Shown here in pieces: positions 1-8,206 of a stretch of 56,650 bases of DNA (position 1 is its first letter; each line of letters opens with the position of its first letter). The notes under the pieces were generated by a model. It made no database searches, was not told where the DNA came from, and saw only the letters and a list, made by a program, of their open reading frames with translations. A program made the translations under genes and the position numbers. The stretch is from Micromonospora cabrerizensis (GTDB lineage Bacteria; Actinomycetota; Actinomycetes; Mycobacteriales; Micromonosporaceae): NCBI RefSeq assembly GCF_022230955.1, contig NZ_JAKKFI010000056.1, positions 1-56,650 on the forward strand, written 5' to 3'.

Positions 1-180
1 GGCAACACCCCCGGCGGGAACCTGCCCGAAGGCAACACCCCCGGCGGGAACCTGCCCGAAGGCAACACCCCCGGCGGGAACCTGCCCGAAGGCAACACCC
101 CCGGCGGAAACCTGCCCGACGGCAACACCCCCGACGGGAACCTGCCCGACGGCAACACCCCCGACGCGAACGGGCCGGGT
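1..180 (+). repeat. 30-bp in-frame tandem repeat, at least six copies
   Basis: Five full 30-bp units and a diverged sixth run from the window edge to about base 165, each encoding the decapeptide GNTPGGNLPE or a variant (PE to PD, PGG to PDG). The first three copies are identical, and divergence grows toward the 3' side, consistent with recent expansion of the 5' copies. The array continues upstream of the window, so the copy number is unknown. It is coding linker sequence and not a CRISPR: there are no spacers. Confidence 0.95.
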
Positions 181-1038
181 GGGGGAATCCCTGACCGAGG
201 TCGGGACCTCACGCCCGCCGAGCAGCAGCGGTTCGTCGATCAGGCCGACCGGCTCGGTCCTGAGGCGCGGGCCCAGGTGGAGAACCTGCTCGCCCGTACC
301 GATCTGCCGGACGGTGCGGCCAACCGGGCTGTACGGGACTACATGGACCTTCAGGACTCCGGGCGGCTGGCGGGAAACGTCAACCGGCAGGGGGACCTCT
401 TCCGCGACATGCTCGACAACCTCGGCGGGGACCGCTCCGCCTTCGACGGCGCGGCGGCCGAGTTGCGCGCCGCGAACGAGGTGATCCAGAGCGGTGACCT
501 GGCGCCGGGCAGCAAAATCGGTCTGAATGTGGTCATCGGCGAACGGGTCAACCTGGGCAACGGCACGGTCGTCGACACCGGTCGCATCCCCGAAGCCGAT
601 CTCGTCTACCAGACCGCTGACGGCAACGTCCATGTGGTCGAGGTCAAGGCCGCCGCGCAGACCGTGGCCAACAAGTTCAAGTCCCATCCCGCCCAGTTGG
701 AACGGATGCTCGAGTGGCGTGCCGCCGCGCCGGGGCGGGAGGTCAGCGTCCGGGTCGGCACCGACGAGGGATGGACAGGGCTCTTCAGCAAAACCAGCAA
801 CGACCCGCCGCAATTGGCGATCGAACGGCTCGCCGCCCAGAACGTACCGATTACTATCGGTGGGCGCACCTTGTCGGGTGAGCAGTTGGCCGATCTGCAC
901 CAGGCGGTGGAACGGGCTGCGGTCGACCCGGCGCACCCGATGAAGAAGGCCGCTCCCTGGTTCAGCGAGCACATGCCGAACCTCGACGCGACGCGTGACT
1001 TCTTCAAGCCCAAGCCCTACGGAGTTGATTTCCTGTGA
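1..1038 (+). CDS. C-terminal part of a repeat-linker polymorphic toxin with a PD-(D/E)XK-like nuclease domain
   Basis: The frame is open from the first base, so the protein begins upstream of the window; 345 residues are visible. Residues 1-60 are decapeptide repeats (GNTPGGNLPE and variants), probably an extended linker. Residues about 70-180 are a charged helical region. Residues about 180-260 look like a restriction-endonuclease fold: Asp200 (in EADLVY) is followed by a hydrophobic strand carrying Glu214-Val-Lys216, the D...ExK spacing of PD-(D/E)XK nucleases. A modular protein with a repeat linker, a C-terminal nuclease-like domain, a small gene overlapping its stop, and a type VII secretion operon next door is the layout of actinobacterial polymorphic toxins. 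What is seen: repeats, D-ExK motif, overlap. What is inferred: that it is a secreted DNase or RNase toxin. The N-terminal trafficking domain lies outside the window, so export by the neighbouring system is unproven. Confidence 0.72.
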   Translation, partial: GNTPGGNLPEGNTPGGNLPEGNTPGGNLPEGNTPGGNLPDGNTPDGNLPDGNTPDANGPGGGIPDRGRDLTPAEQQRFVDQADRLGPEARAQVENLLARTDLPDGAANRAVRDYMDLQDSGRLAGNVNRQGDLFRDMLDNLGGDRSAFDGAAAELRAANEVIQSGDLAPGSKIGLNVVIGERVNLGNGTVVDTGRIPEADLVYQTADGNVHVVEVKAAAQTVANKFKSHPAQLERMLEWRAAAPGREVSVRVGTDEGWTGLFSKTSNDPPQLAIERLAAQNVPITIGGRTLSGEQLADLHQAVERAAVDPAHPMKKAAPWFSEHMPNLDATRDFFKPKPYGVDFL

Positions 1039-1730
1039 CCGGTCCCTGGGTTGCCCCCGAACTGCTGGCTGCCCTGCCGCTTCCGTGGCGGCTGGCGGAT
1101 CCCGTCGAGCGTGAGAAGGCGACACGAGAGCTGTTGCCCGACCCTCAGCAGCGGGCTGAAGCCGTACAGGCGTTGGAGATGTGTCTCGCCTACCTGGTGG
1201 AGGTCAGAGACCGTTACGGCGACGAGACCGACTGGGGGCTGCCCAAGGCGTTCTTCGACGACTACTGGTTCATCCTGTACGCGGGGCTCAAGCAGTCGAT
1301 GCCGACCCTCGCCGACGTCACGCCCGAGAGGGTGCGCGACTGGGCCGAGGCGTACCTGGACTCGGAGGACGTTTTCGGTGCCACCTGGACGACGCCACCG
1401 GACGAGGTCGTCGACCGCATCGGTCGATCGTGGGCCTTCTTCATCGTGCAAGGGGCGACGGAGAGTCTGGTGCGATGGCTTCGCGGCATCGGGCCTGAGC
1501 ATCTGGACGATTCGGAACGCGCCCGAGTGGTGGACCTGCTCAAGGAAGCCACTCCTCGTCTCCAGTGGCGTCTGACGATCATCACCATCCCGACGATTCT
1601 TGATCTCGGCGGCCCCGACGAGAAGGGCTACTTCGATAGCCTGGCCAACGAGCCGGGCCTGCACGAGCAGACCCGTGCCGAGGCGGAGAGCGTCAGCTCG
1701 TTCATCGACCGCGCACACGAGCCGATCTAG
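1035..1730 (+). CDS. Candidate immunity protein for the upstream toxin
   Basis: This 231-residue acidic, helix-rich soluble protein has no signal peptide or membrane segment. I do not recognise a named family. Its GTG start overlaps the TGA of the toxin gene in GTGA, so the two are translationally coupled, the usual arrangement for a toxin and its cognate immunity protein. It is rich in Trp and Glu/Asp, as expected for a protein that masks a basic nuclease surface. It ends just before a strong hairpin (1734-1774) separating it from the convergent secretion operon. The immunity role is inferred from position, size and overlap only. Confidence 0.68.
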   Translation: MTGPWVAPELLAALPLPWRLADPVEREKATRELLPDPQQRAEAVQALEMCLAYLVEVRDRYGDETDWGLPKAFFDDYWFILYAGLKQSMPTLADVTPERVRDWAEAYLDSEDVFGATWTTPPDEVVDRIGRSWAFFIVQGATESLVRWLRGIGPEHLDDSERARVVDLLKEATPRLQWRLTIITIPTILDLGGPDEKGYFDSLANEPGLHEQTRAEAESVSSFIDRAHEPI

Positions 1731-1733
1731 TCA

Positions 1734-1774
1734 GGGGGAGCAACGCGCCGTCAGGCACGGCGGGCTGCTCCCCC
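1734..1774. terminator. Bidirectional hairpin between immunity gene and type VII operon
   Basis: Nine-base perfect arms GGGGGAGCA and TGCTCCCCC enclose a second short stem (CGCCGT with ACGGCG). It sits 3 bases after the immunity stop and about 38 bases beyond the end of the convergent operon. It has no long T tract, as is common in high-G+C actinobacteria. Confidence 0.7.
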
Positions 1775-1811
1775 GGATCGACGTACCGTCGTCGGTGCGC
1801 TTGCGGGCCCC

Positions 1812-2789
1812 TCAGGCGGTGCCTTGACGGTCGGTACGCAGGCCGTACCTGCGGAGCACCGCCGCAAGGTTCTCGTACGGGGCGCCCGGCCCGCTGTCCA
1901 CTCTGTACCACCAGGCTCGCCGTGCGCCCCGGCCGAGCGCCCGACCCGGGACCACCTCGGGCTCGGCGTCGAGCGCCTGTTCCTGACGCCCGACCAGGAT
2001 GCCCCATGGCAGCGCGGGGAGACTCGGCGTGCTGGACCGCACTCCGCCGGACCGGCCCGGGTGCACAGCCACGATCATGCTGCGGACGGTCGGTGCCAGC
2101 TTCTCGGCGAGTGCCTCGATCGTCGCCTCGTCGATCGCCGACAGTGGGGGGCCGGCCAGTCGGAGTTGTTCGCGGACGCCGACGTCGACCCGCTCGACCG
2201 TGAGGACACCGAGCAGCGCCGACCGGTTCTCGCCGCCCACGATCGCCACGCTGGTCGGTGCCGGCGCGCGCGTACGACAGAACGAGGTGAGGTCGCGGCG
2301 CGACCACCCGTCGGTCACCGGCTCGGCGACGCCCCACCCGACCGGGTCGTTGCCGGTGAGGGCGCGCACGGCGACCTCGGTGCTGGCGCCGAGTTCCAAG
2401 GCCTCGGTGGCCGGGTGCAGGGTGACGATCTGGATCTCCAGGCCGCCGGTCCACGGTTCGGAGGTCGGCAGCGCGCCGCCGCCCTGGGAGCCGTTGGCGG
2501 ACGAGAAGCGGTGGCCGTCCCACTGCAACGGGAGACCGGTGAGCCCGTCGCGGTACTGGTCGCCGGCCCGCACCACCCACTGCCCCTGTGCCTGCCCGAG
2601 CATCACCTCGACCGGGTACGTGATGACGCCGCCGGCCGGAGTGACGAGCTGGAGCATCAGCCCGTTGCGGACCGCGTCGACCGCGGCCTCGGCGAGCCAG
2701 GGCGACAGGCCGACCACCGTACGGTGCTGGTGCAGGACGACGGCCTTGTCGCTGATCGTGTCGGTCGTTCCCGTCATCGGTCCGCCCAT
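1812..2789 (-). CDS. Type VII secretion-associated protein, DUF6177-like
   Basis: 325 residues, last gene of the leftward secretion operon. No signal peptide or membrane helix; the protein looks like a soluble alpha/beta protein with strands such as LTVERVDVG and IVAVHPGRSG. From memory it resembles DUF6177-type proteins that accompany actinobacterial EccC/EccD clusters, but I cannot confirm the family. Two starts are possible: ATG at 2789, preceded at about 5 bases by GGGAGGG, and ATG at 2777, which overlaps the upstream stop as ATGA. I chose 2789 because its ribosome binding site is much better; this gives a 16-base overlap with the upstream gene. The role is unknown; position implies a part in secretion, substrate recognition or regulation. 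Confidence 0.8.
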   Translation of the reverse strand: MGGPMTGTTDTISDKAVVLHQHRTVVGLSPWLAEAAVDAVRNGLMLQLVTPAGGVITYPVEVMLGQAQGQWVVRAGDQYRDGLTGLPLQWDGHRFSSANGSQGGGALPTSEPWTGGLEIQIVTLHPATEALELGASTEVAVRALTGNDPVGWGVAEPVTDGWSRRDLTSFCRTRAPAPTSVAIVGGENRSALLGVLTVERVDVGVREQLRLAGPPLSAIDEATIEALAEKLAPTVRSMIVAVHPGRSGGVRSSTPSLPALPWGILVGRQEQALDAEPEVVPGRALGRGARRAWWYRVDSGPGAPYENLAAVLRRYGLRTDRQGTA

Positions 2790-3133
2790 GTCAGCCCTCC
2801 CGTTATCGATACCAGCGCGGCGGTGAAGCGGCGGGTCACCTCGGCGGCCTGCGGGTCGTCGTCCGGTGCCCGGCTCTCCACCCACCAGACGCGACCGCCG
2901 AAGGAGTCGTCGAGCGTGACCCCGAGCAACCGCTCCGCCTCCCCCGGCACCTGTACCACTCGCGCGGTTTCCACGGTCAGCAACAGCCGCCCGTCGCCGG
3001 GGTCGAACAACTGCACCAGCCCGGCCGAGTCGACCGTGTCCATCTTGAGGTCGGACCCGACCGCGAGCAGCGCGCCGAGCATCGCGGCAGCGTCGGGCTC
3101 GGCGCGGCACAGGGCCACCGTGTCGAACGTCAT
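2774..3133 (-). CDS. Small type VII operon protein of unknown function
   Basis: 119 residues, acidic, predicted alpha/beta, no membrane segment. Its ATG overlaps the TGA of the eccC-like gene in ATGA, and its 3' end overlaps the next gene, so it is an integral member of the operon. Sequence features include FDPGDGRLLLTVE and RVWWVESRAPDDD, which suggest a beta-rich core. I do not recognise a family. Likely partners are the adjacent ATPase or the downstream DUF6177-like protein; a chaperone or adaptor role is only a guess. Confidence 0.8.
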   Translation of the reverse strand: MTFDTVALCRAEPDAAAMLGALLAVGSDLKMDTVDSAGLVQLFDPGDGRLLLTVETARVVQVPGEAERLLGVTLDDSFGGRVWWVESRAPDDDPQAAEVTRRFTAALVSITGGLTWADR

Positions 3134-6100
3134 CAGTGCTCCTTCGTCTCGCCGACGTACGCGGTCTGGGTCATGCGTGGCGCGTGCCCCGGGCGGATGA
3201 GCTGCCCGCGCCCCACCGGTAGGACCATCGGCCGTACCCCCGTGAACAGTTGCCCCTCCGTCCGGTCACCGGACATGAGCAGGCCCAGACAGCCGGCCTC
3301 GCGTACGGCCAGCGGGAACGGCTCGAACAGGCCGCGCGAGGCACCGGACACCCGGCGGGTCATCACGACGTGCAGCCCGGTGTCGCGCCCGGCCGCCACG
3401 TACGGGACGAACGCGCCGAGCGGCTGGCTGGCCGACGCGGCGAGGATGTCGTAGTCGTCGATGAGCAGCACGATCCGTGGACGCGCCGCCTCGGACGGCT
3501 GCCTCTTGGCCAGCTCCTTGCACACCGCCGAGGACAACTGCTGGGCGAGTGTCGCGTTGGTGGCGTAACCACCGAGGTAGGCCTCCGGCACCACGTCGGC
3601 GAGCCCTCGACGCGGATCGAACACGGCGAACACCAGCTCGTCGGAGGTGTACTGCCCCATCAGCTCCTCGGCCACGAGCCGCAACAGGTTCGTCTTGCCG
3701 GTGCGGGGGTCGCCGAGGACGAGGAGGTGCTGGTCTCGACCGAAGAGGTCGAGCACCGCGGGGGTGAAGTCGCTCTCGAACCGACCGAACGGCACCACCC
3801 CGTGCCCGGCCGGCGTGCCGGCGAGGTCGGCCACCGGGAGCACCGCGGGCAGCACCCGGACGGGTGGCGGTACGGGCCCCGACCACGATCCCCGTACCGA
3901 CTGGACGGCGGCGACCAGGCCGGCGTTCGACGGGTCGGGCTGGCCGTCGAGGCGCGGCAGGGCGACCTGGGCGAACAGCTTGCCGCTGGTCAGCGCCCGG
4001 CCGGCCTGGTCCGCCGGGATGCCTCGGGCGAGTCTGCCGTCGATGCTGGACTCGGCGGGCTCGGTGAGCCGCAGCTCGACCCGGTTGGCGAAGGCGACCT
4101 GCTGCGCGGCGCGCACCTCGTTCCAGCGTCGGGCGGTGCCGATCACGTGGATGCCGTAGCGGCCGCCCCGCGCAAGCAGGTCGTGCACCTTGGGTTCGAG
4201 GCTCTCGAACTCGGCGTTGAGTTGGCCGTACCCGTCGATCAACAGCACCACGTCGACGCAGCCGACCTCCGCGCGTACGCGCTCGTCGGCGGCACGCAGG
4301 TCGTTGATCGTGTCGAACTGGTGCTGGGTGTAGACGCGCTGACGTTGCGCGAGCATGGCGTGCACCTCATCGACGGTGCGGCGAATGCGCTCGCGGTCCT
4401 CACGACTGGCGACACCACCGACGTGGGGCAGCCCGGCCAGGCCGGACAACCCGTTACCCAGCAGGTCGATGCCGTAGATCCCGACGTCGGTCGGACGGTA
4501 GGTGGTGGCCAGACCCAGCGCCAGGGTGCGCAGTGTGGTCGTCTTGCCGGTGCCGGGCCCACCGAGTACGAGGGCGTTGCCCCCGCCCACGGCCAGGTCG
4601 ATCAGCCAGGGGCCCTGCCACTGGCGGGCCGGGTCGTCGAGGCGGCCGAGCGGCACCGGCAGCCCGGTGGCGGCCTGCTCGGCGATGTCCAGGCGGAGCC
4701 CTTCGGGCGTGCTGCGGATCCCACCGGCCGCCTGGTCGAGGGTCAGCGCGGGCGGCAGCGGCGGCAACCAGATCGCCTGGACACGCTGGCCGCTCGAAGA
4801 CATCTGTTCCACCACGGTCGACAGCAGCGTCGGCCCGGTGGTGCGTCTGGTCGCCTTCGGCTCCTCGGGTACGTCGTCGTCGGTGTCCCGGCGGACGGTG
4901 CCGAACACCGGCATCGGCTTCGCCAGCGGGCCGACGATCGGGGCGAGTTCGGCTTCGGCGCCATCGGTGAGCGGGCCGGACACGTAGGCGGCCTTGAACC
5001 GCTGGTAGATCGAGACGTCGACCTTCAGGTAGCCGTTGCCGGGCAGCGGCGGCAGCTGGAACGCGTCGACCGTGTCGAGAACGGTGCGCGACTCCATTTC
5101 GGTGAGCGTGCGCAGCCCGAGGCGGTAGGCCAGGTAGTTCTCCAGGCCGCGCATCTTGCCCTGCTCGACCCGCTGGCTGGACAGCAGCAGGTGCACCCCG
5201 ATGGACCGGCCGATCCGCCCGATCCGGAGGAACAGGTCGATGAACTCCGACTTGGCGGCCAGCAACTCGCCGAACTCGTCGATGAGCACGAGCAGATTCG
5301 GCAGCGGAGGGAGGGTGCTGCGCTCGCCCTGGACCGCGCGGAGCAGGTGGTACTCGACGATGTCGGTGACCTTGCCCGCGTCGGCGAGCAGCTGCTGGCG
5401 GCGCTGCACCTCGCCGTCGAGGCTGGTGTACATCCGTTCCACCAGCGCGGCGTCGGCGACCAGGTTGGTGATCAGCCCGGAGACGTGCGGCATCTCGGCG
5501 AACGGTGCGAACGTCGCACCACCCTTGTAGTCGACGAGGACCATCGCCAACCGGTCGGGCGGGTGACTCGCCGCCAGGGCGAGCACGAGCGTCCGCAGCA
5601 GCTCACTCTTGCCCGACCCGGTGGCGCCGACGCACAGCCCGTGCGGACCCATCCCGAGCTGCGCGGATTCCTTCAGGTCGAGCAGCACCGGGCGTCCCAC
5701 CGGGTCGACCCCGATGGGTACGCGCAGGAAGTCGCGCTCGGCCCGTGGCCGCCACAGGGTGGCGAGGTCCAGGTTCGTGGGATCGGACAGCCCCAGCAGA
5801 TCCTGGAAGTCCGCCGGCGGGGTGCCCGTGCCGTCGTCGTAGGAGTCGGCCGACAGCCGCAGTGGCGCGATGCCCCGGGCGAGGCCCTCGACGAGCGGCA
5901 CCGGCACCTCGTCGACGGTGCCGGTCACGGTCATCGGCGGCGACGCGGTGAGATCTTCCAGGACGAGCGAGCTGCCGTCGATGGTGATCCGCCGGGAGAT
6001 GTCGCCGGGCTCGTGCAGCCGGTCGGCGAGCAGGTGCACCACTGTGACACCGAGACTCCCGAGGCCCACGAACTGGTCGGGGCTCGCCAACCCGCGTGCG

Positions 6101-7092
6101 ACCTCGCCGTGGGCGTCGTCGATGACCAGCAGCCTCGACCGCGTACGGGCCTCGGCGCGCCCCGCGTTGTGGCGGAAGGACTTGAGCGCGCTGGTGGCCC
6201 GTGCCTCCAGGTCGGCGGCGAGCAGCTCGGCGAGCGTCCCGGGGGCGGTGACCAGCAGCGGGGTCGGGCCGCTCGGGCCGATCGAGGTCCGGTCGAGCAG
6301 GTGCGGCAGCCAGCGCGCCCACTGCCAGGTCACCGCCCGCTCCGGGGTGGTGACGATCGCTAGTGTCACGTCGTCGGGGGCGTGGAACGCGGCGACCTGG
6401 ACGAGGACCGCGCTGGCGAGGGCGACCACGTCCTGGTAGTCCGGTGAGATCACGCTGACATCGCCGGCGCAGTCCAGGTCGACCCGGAGCGGCAGCCCCG
6501 GCGTCAGCTCGAACCGGCGCATCAACGACTGGGCCTCGTGGCGCATGAACGGGTCGAGCGGGTTGGTCGGCGTGCTCTGCTCGCGCAGTTGGATCGGCCG
6601 GACGGGCAGCGCGCCCATGCCGACCCGTACGCGCAGGAAGTCGATGTCGGCGCGGCGGCGCTCCCACAGCCGCGCCGGGCTGCGGACGACGTCGAGCAGT
6701 CGGCTGACCGGCGGGTCGAGCACCGTCGCCTGCTCCTGGAGGCGCTGCTCGTCCTCACGCAGCTGCTCGCGTAGCTCTTCCAGGTAGTCCTGGTACCGCT
6801 CACGCTGGACCCGGCGCTGGCGACCGGCCTTGCCGAGCTGGCTGAGGTACATCGCCCCGGCGGCGGCCAGCGCGACGACCATCACCACCGCACCCAACGC
6901 CGCGAAGCCGGAGCCGCGCATGAACATCATCATGCTCATCGCCACCCCCGCGCCGGCCATCGGCAGCAGCGCCTGGAGCCCCACCGCGGACCGACCGTCG
7001 GGCAGCTGCGGTGGGGCATCCAGCACGAGCGGATCCATGGTGGACGCCGGACGGGCCATCCGGGTGGGGCGGTGCACCATGCGCGTCGACAT
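3133..7092 (-). CDS. eccC: EccC-type FtsK/SpoIIIE motor ATPase of a type VII secretion system
   Basis: 1319 residues, the normal length for a fused EccC. Two hydrophobic segments lie within about residues 40-90 (GAGVAMSMMMFM and AALGAVVMVVALAAAG), then a coiled linker rich in Glu, Gln and Arg. Three ATPase domains follow, with P-loops at GATGSGKS (Lys495), GGPGTGKT (Lys850) and GDPRTGKT (Lys1133). The first also has a clear Walker B region (LLVLIDEFGEL). It is the hexameric inner-membrane motor that recognises and drives export of WXG100-family substrates. It forms a compact operon with eccD-like and MinD-like genes upstream. No WXG100 gene, EccB, EccE or mycosin is visible in the window; they may be further away or absent. 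The start ATG at 7092 lies 15 bases after the upstream stop. Confidence 0.95.
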   Translation of the reverse strand: MSTRMVHRPTRMARPASTMDPLVLDAPPQLPDGRSAVGLQALLPMAGAGVAMSMMMFMRGSGFAALGAVVMVVALAAAGAMYLSQLGKAGRQRRVQRERYQDYLEELREQLREDEQRLQEQATVLDPPVSRLLDVVRSPARLWERRRADIDFLRVRVGMGALPVRPIQLREQSTPTNPLDPFMRHEAQSLMRRFELTPGLPLRVDLDCAGDVSVISPDYQDVVALASAVLVQVAAFHAPDDVTLAIVTTPERAVTWQWARWLPHLLDRTSIGPSGPTPLLVTAPGTLAELLAADLEARATSALKSFRHNAGRAEARTRSRLLVIDDAHGEVARGLASPDQFVGLGSLGVTVVHLLADRLHEPGDISRRITIDGSSLVLEDLTASPPMTVTGTVDEVPVPLVEGLARGIAPLRLSADSYDDGTGTPPADFQDLLGLSDPTNLDLATLWRPRAERDFLRVPIGVDPVGRPVLLDLKESAQLGMGPHGLCVGATGSGKSELLRTLVLALAASHPPDRLAMVLVDYKGGATFAPFAEMPHVSGLITNLVADAALVERMYTSLDGEVQRRQQLLADAGKVTDIVEYHLLRAVQGERSTLPPLPNLLVLIDEFGELLAAKSEFIDLFLRIGRIGRSIGVHLLLSSQRVEQGKMRGLENYLAYRLGLRTLTEMESRTVLDTVDAFQLPPLPGNGYLKVDVSIYQRFKAAYVSGPLTDGAEAELAPIVGPLAKPMPVFGTVRRDTDDDVPEEPKATRRTTGPTLLSTVVEQMSSSGQRVQAIWLPPLPPALTLDQAAGGIRSTPEGLRLDIAEQAATGLPVPLGRLDDPARQWQGPWLIDLAVGGGNALVLGGPGTGKTTTLRTLALGLATTYRPTDVGIYGIDLLGNGLSGLAGLPHVGGVASREDRERIRRTVDEVHAMLAQRQRVYTQHQFDTINDLRAADERVRAEVGCVDVVLLIDGYGQLNAEFESLEPKVHDLLARGGRYGIHVIGTARRWNEVRAAQQVAFANRVELRLTEPAESSIDGRLARGIPADQAGRALTSGKLFAQVALPRLDGQPDPSNAGLVAAVQSVRGSWSGPVPPPVRVLPAVLPVADLAGTPAGHGVVPFGRFESDFTPAVLDLFGRDQHLLVLGDPRTGKTNLLRLVAEELMGQYTSDELVFAVFDPRRGLADVVPEAYLGGYATNATLAQQLSSAVCKELAKRQPSEAARPRIVLLIDDYDILAASASQPLGAFVPYVAAGRDTGLHVVMTRRVSGASRGLFEPFPLAVREAGCLGLLMSGDRTEGQLFTGVRPMVLPVGRGQLIRPGHAPRMTQTAYVGETKEH

Positions 7093-7107
7093 CGGGGCGT
7101 CCTCCGC

Positions 7108-8193
7108 TTACATCCGCCTGGCCGCAGCCAGGGCCAACGCGGCCGCGCGGGTCGCCTCGACGAGCGTCGCCTCGCCGACCCGCGACGGCGTGATGAGCGC
7201 GCCGGCTGCCAGGTGACGGTCGTAGGGCAGCACCACCACCGGTACGCCCGTCTGCTCGATCAGGTCGCGCGCGGCATCGTCGACGAGGGCGGCCCGACCG
7301 TCGGCGTTGTTGGCGTTCAGGACGACCACCACACGCGCCAGCCACGACCCGTACCCGCTGTCGATGATCCGGCGCAGCGCCTGGTAGGTGGCCCGCACGC
7401 CGTCCGGCGTCGCCGCGGCGACGAGCACCACCGAATGCGCGTCCGCCATGGCCGCCGCCGCGGTCCGCGACTCCAGGCCGGGTGGGCAGTCGACGACGGC
7501 GACCGCGAACAGTCGCGACAGCGACCGCGTCACCTCGCTGCACAGCGTCGGGTTCGCGGTGCCGCTCGGCAACACCCACAGGCCCGTGCCGGTGCGGGGC
7601 AGGAACGGCTCCAGCGCACGGAGGTCACCGCCCCGGGCCGCGATCAGGTCGGGCGCCAGCCGGTCCAGGGGCGGTTCGCCCGGTGCGCCGAGTCGCCAGG
7701 TCAGCGAGCCCTCGTACGGGTCGGCGTCGGCGGCGAGCACCGGATCGGACCGGCGCACCGCGAAGACCGACGCCAGCACCGCCGCCACGGTGGTCTTTCC
7801 TGCCCCACCCTGCACGGAGGCCACCGCGATGCGCCGGCCGGTGTGCACCGGCACCTGCACCTCGGCGGCGAGGTCGGCGAGCGCACGGGTCGCCCGGCTG
7901 CTGGTGAACATCCGGCTGACGCTGCGCCACAGTCGCCGCAGCGGCGGATCGCCGGCGCGGATCCGCCGGACGATCGACAGGTCGTTCGGCTCCGACCCCG
8001 CCGGCTCACCGGGTGACCGGGGCGTCGGTGCCGGTCGCGGTGCCTGCGCGGGTTGCGGCGGTGCCTGCGGCGCGGACGCCGGCTGCCGGGGAGCGGCAGC
8101 GGGGGTGGACGAGCTTTCCTGCACCCGCCGCTGTGGTGGGTACGGTCCGTGCCCGCCGGAATGGGTCGGGCCGGGCACCGGTGGAGCGCTCAT
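7108..8193 (-). CDS. MinD/ParA-like ATPase of a type VII secretion operon (EspI-like)
   Basis: 361 residues. The first 100 or so are Pro/Ala/Gln-rich and probably disordered. A MinD/SIMIBI ATPase domain follows, with a P-loop VQGGAGKTT (Gly129-Thr134, Lys133), a DADPYEGSL switch region and a VVDCPPGLES motif. This is a variant of the deviant Walker A (KGGxGKT) in which the first Lys is replaced by Gln. Proteins with a Pro-rich N-terminus and a MinD-like domain (EspI type) occur in ESX loci and modulate secretion. It lies between the eccC-like and eccD-like genes with gaps of 15 and 13 bases, so co-transcription is very likely. Confidence 0.88.
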   Translation of the reverse strand: MSAPPVPGPTHSGGHGPYPPQRRVQESSSTPAAAPRQPASAPQAPPQPAQAPRPAPTPRSPGEPAGSEPNDLSIVRRIRAGDPPLRRLWRSVSRMFTSSRATRALADLAAEVQVPVHTGRRIAVASVQGGAGKTTVAAVLASVFAVRRSDPVLAADADPYEGSLTWRLGAPGEPPLDRLAPDLIAARGGDLRALEPFLPRTGTGLWVLPSGTANPTLCSEVTRSLSRLFAVAVVDCPPGLESRTAAAAMADAHSVVLVAAATPDGVRATYQALRRIIDSGYGSWLARVVVVLNANNADGRAALVDDAARDLIEQTGVPVVVLPYDRHLAAGALITPSRVGEATLVEATRAAALALAAARRM

Positions 8194-8206
8194 GCCACCG
8201 CCTCAA

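Noticed and set aside
1..180. CRISPR-like array
   Set aside because: The 30-bp units are directly tandem, have no spacers and continue an open frame.
3250..6363. A 1037-codon rightward open frame opposite the eccC gene
   Set aside because: It is a G+C-driven antisense shadow: no ribosome binding site, Arg/Gly/Gln/His-rich composition with no domain, while the leftward frame has three P-loops.
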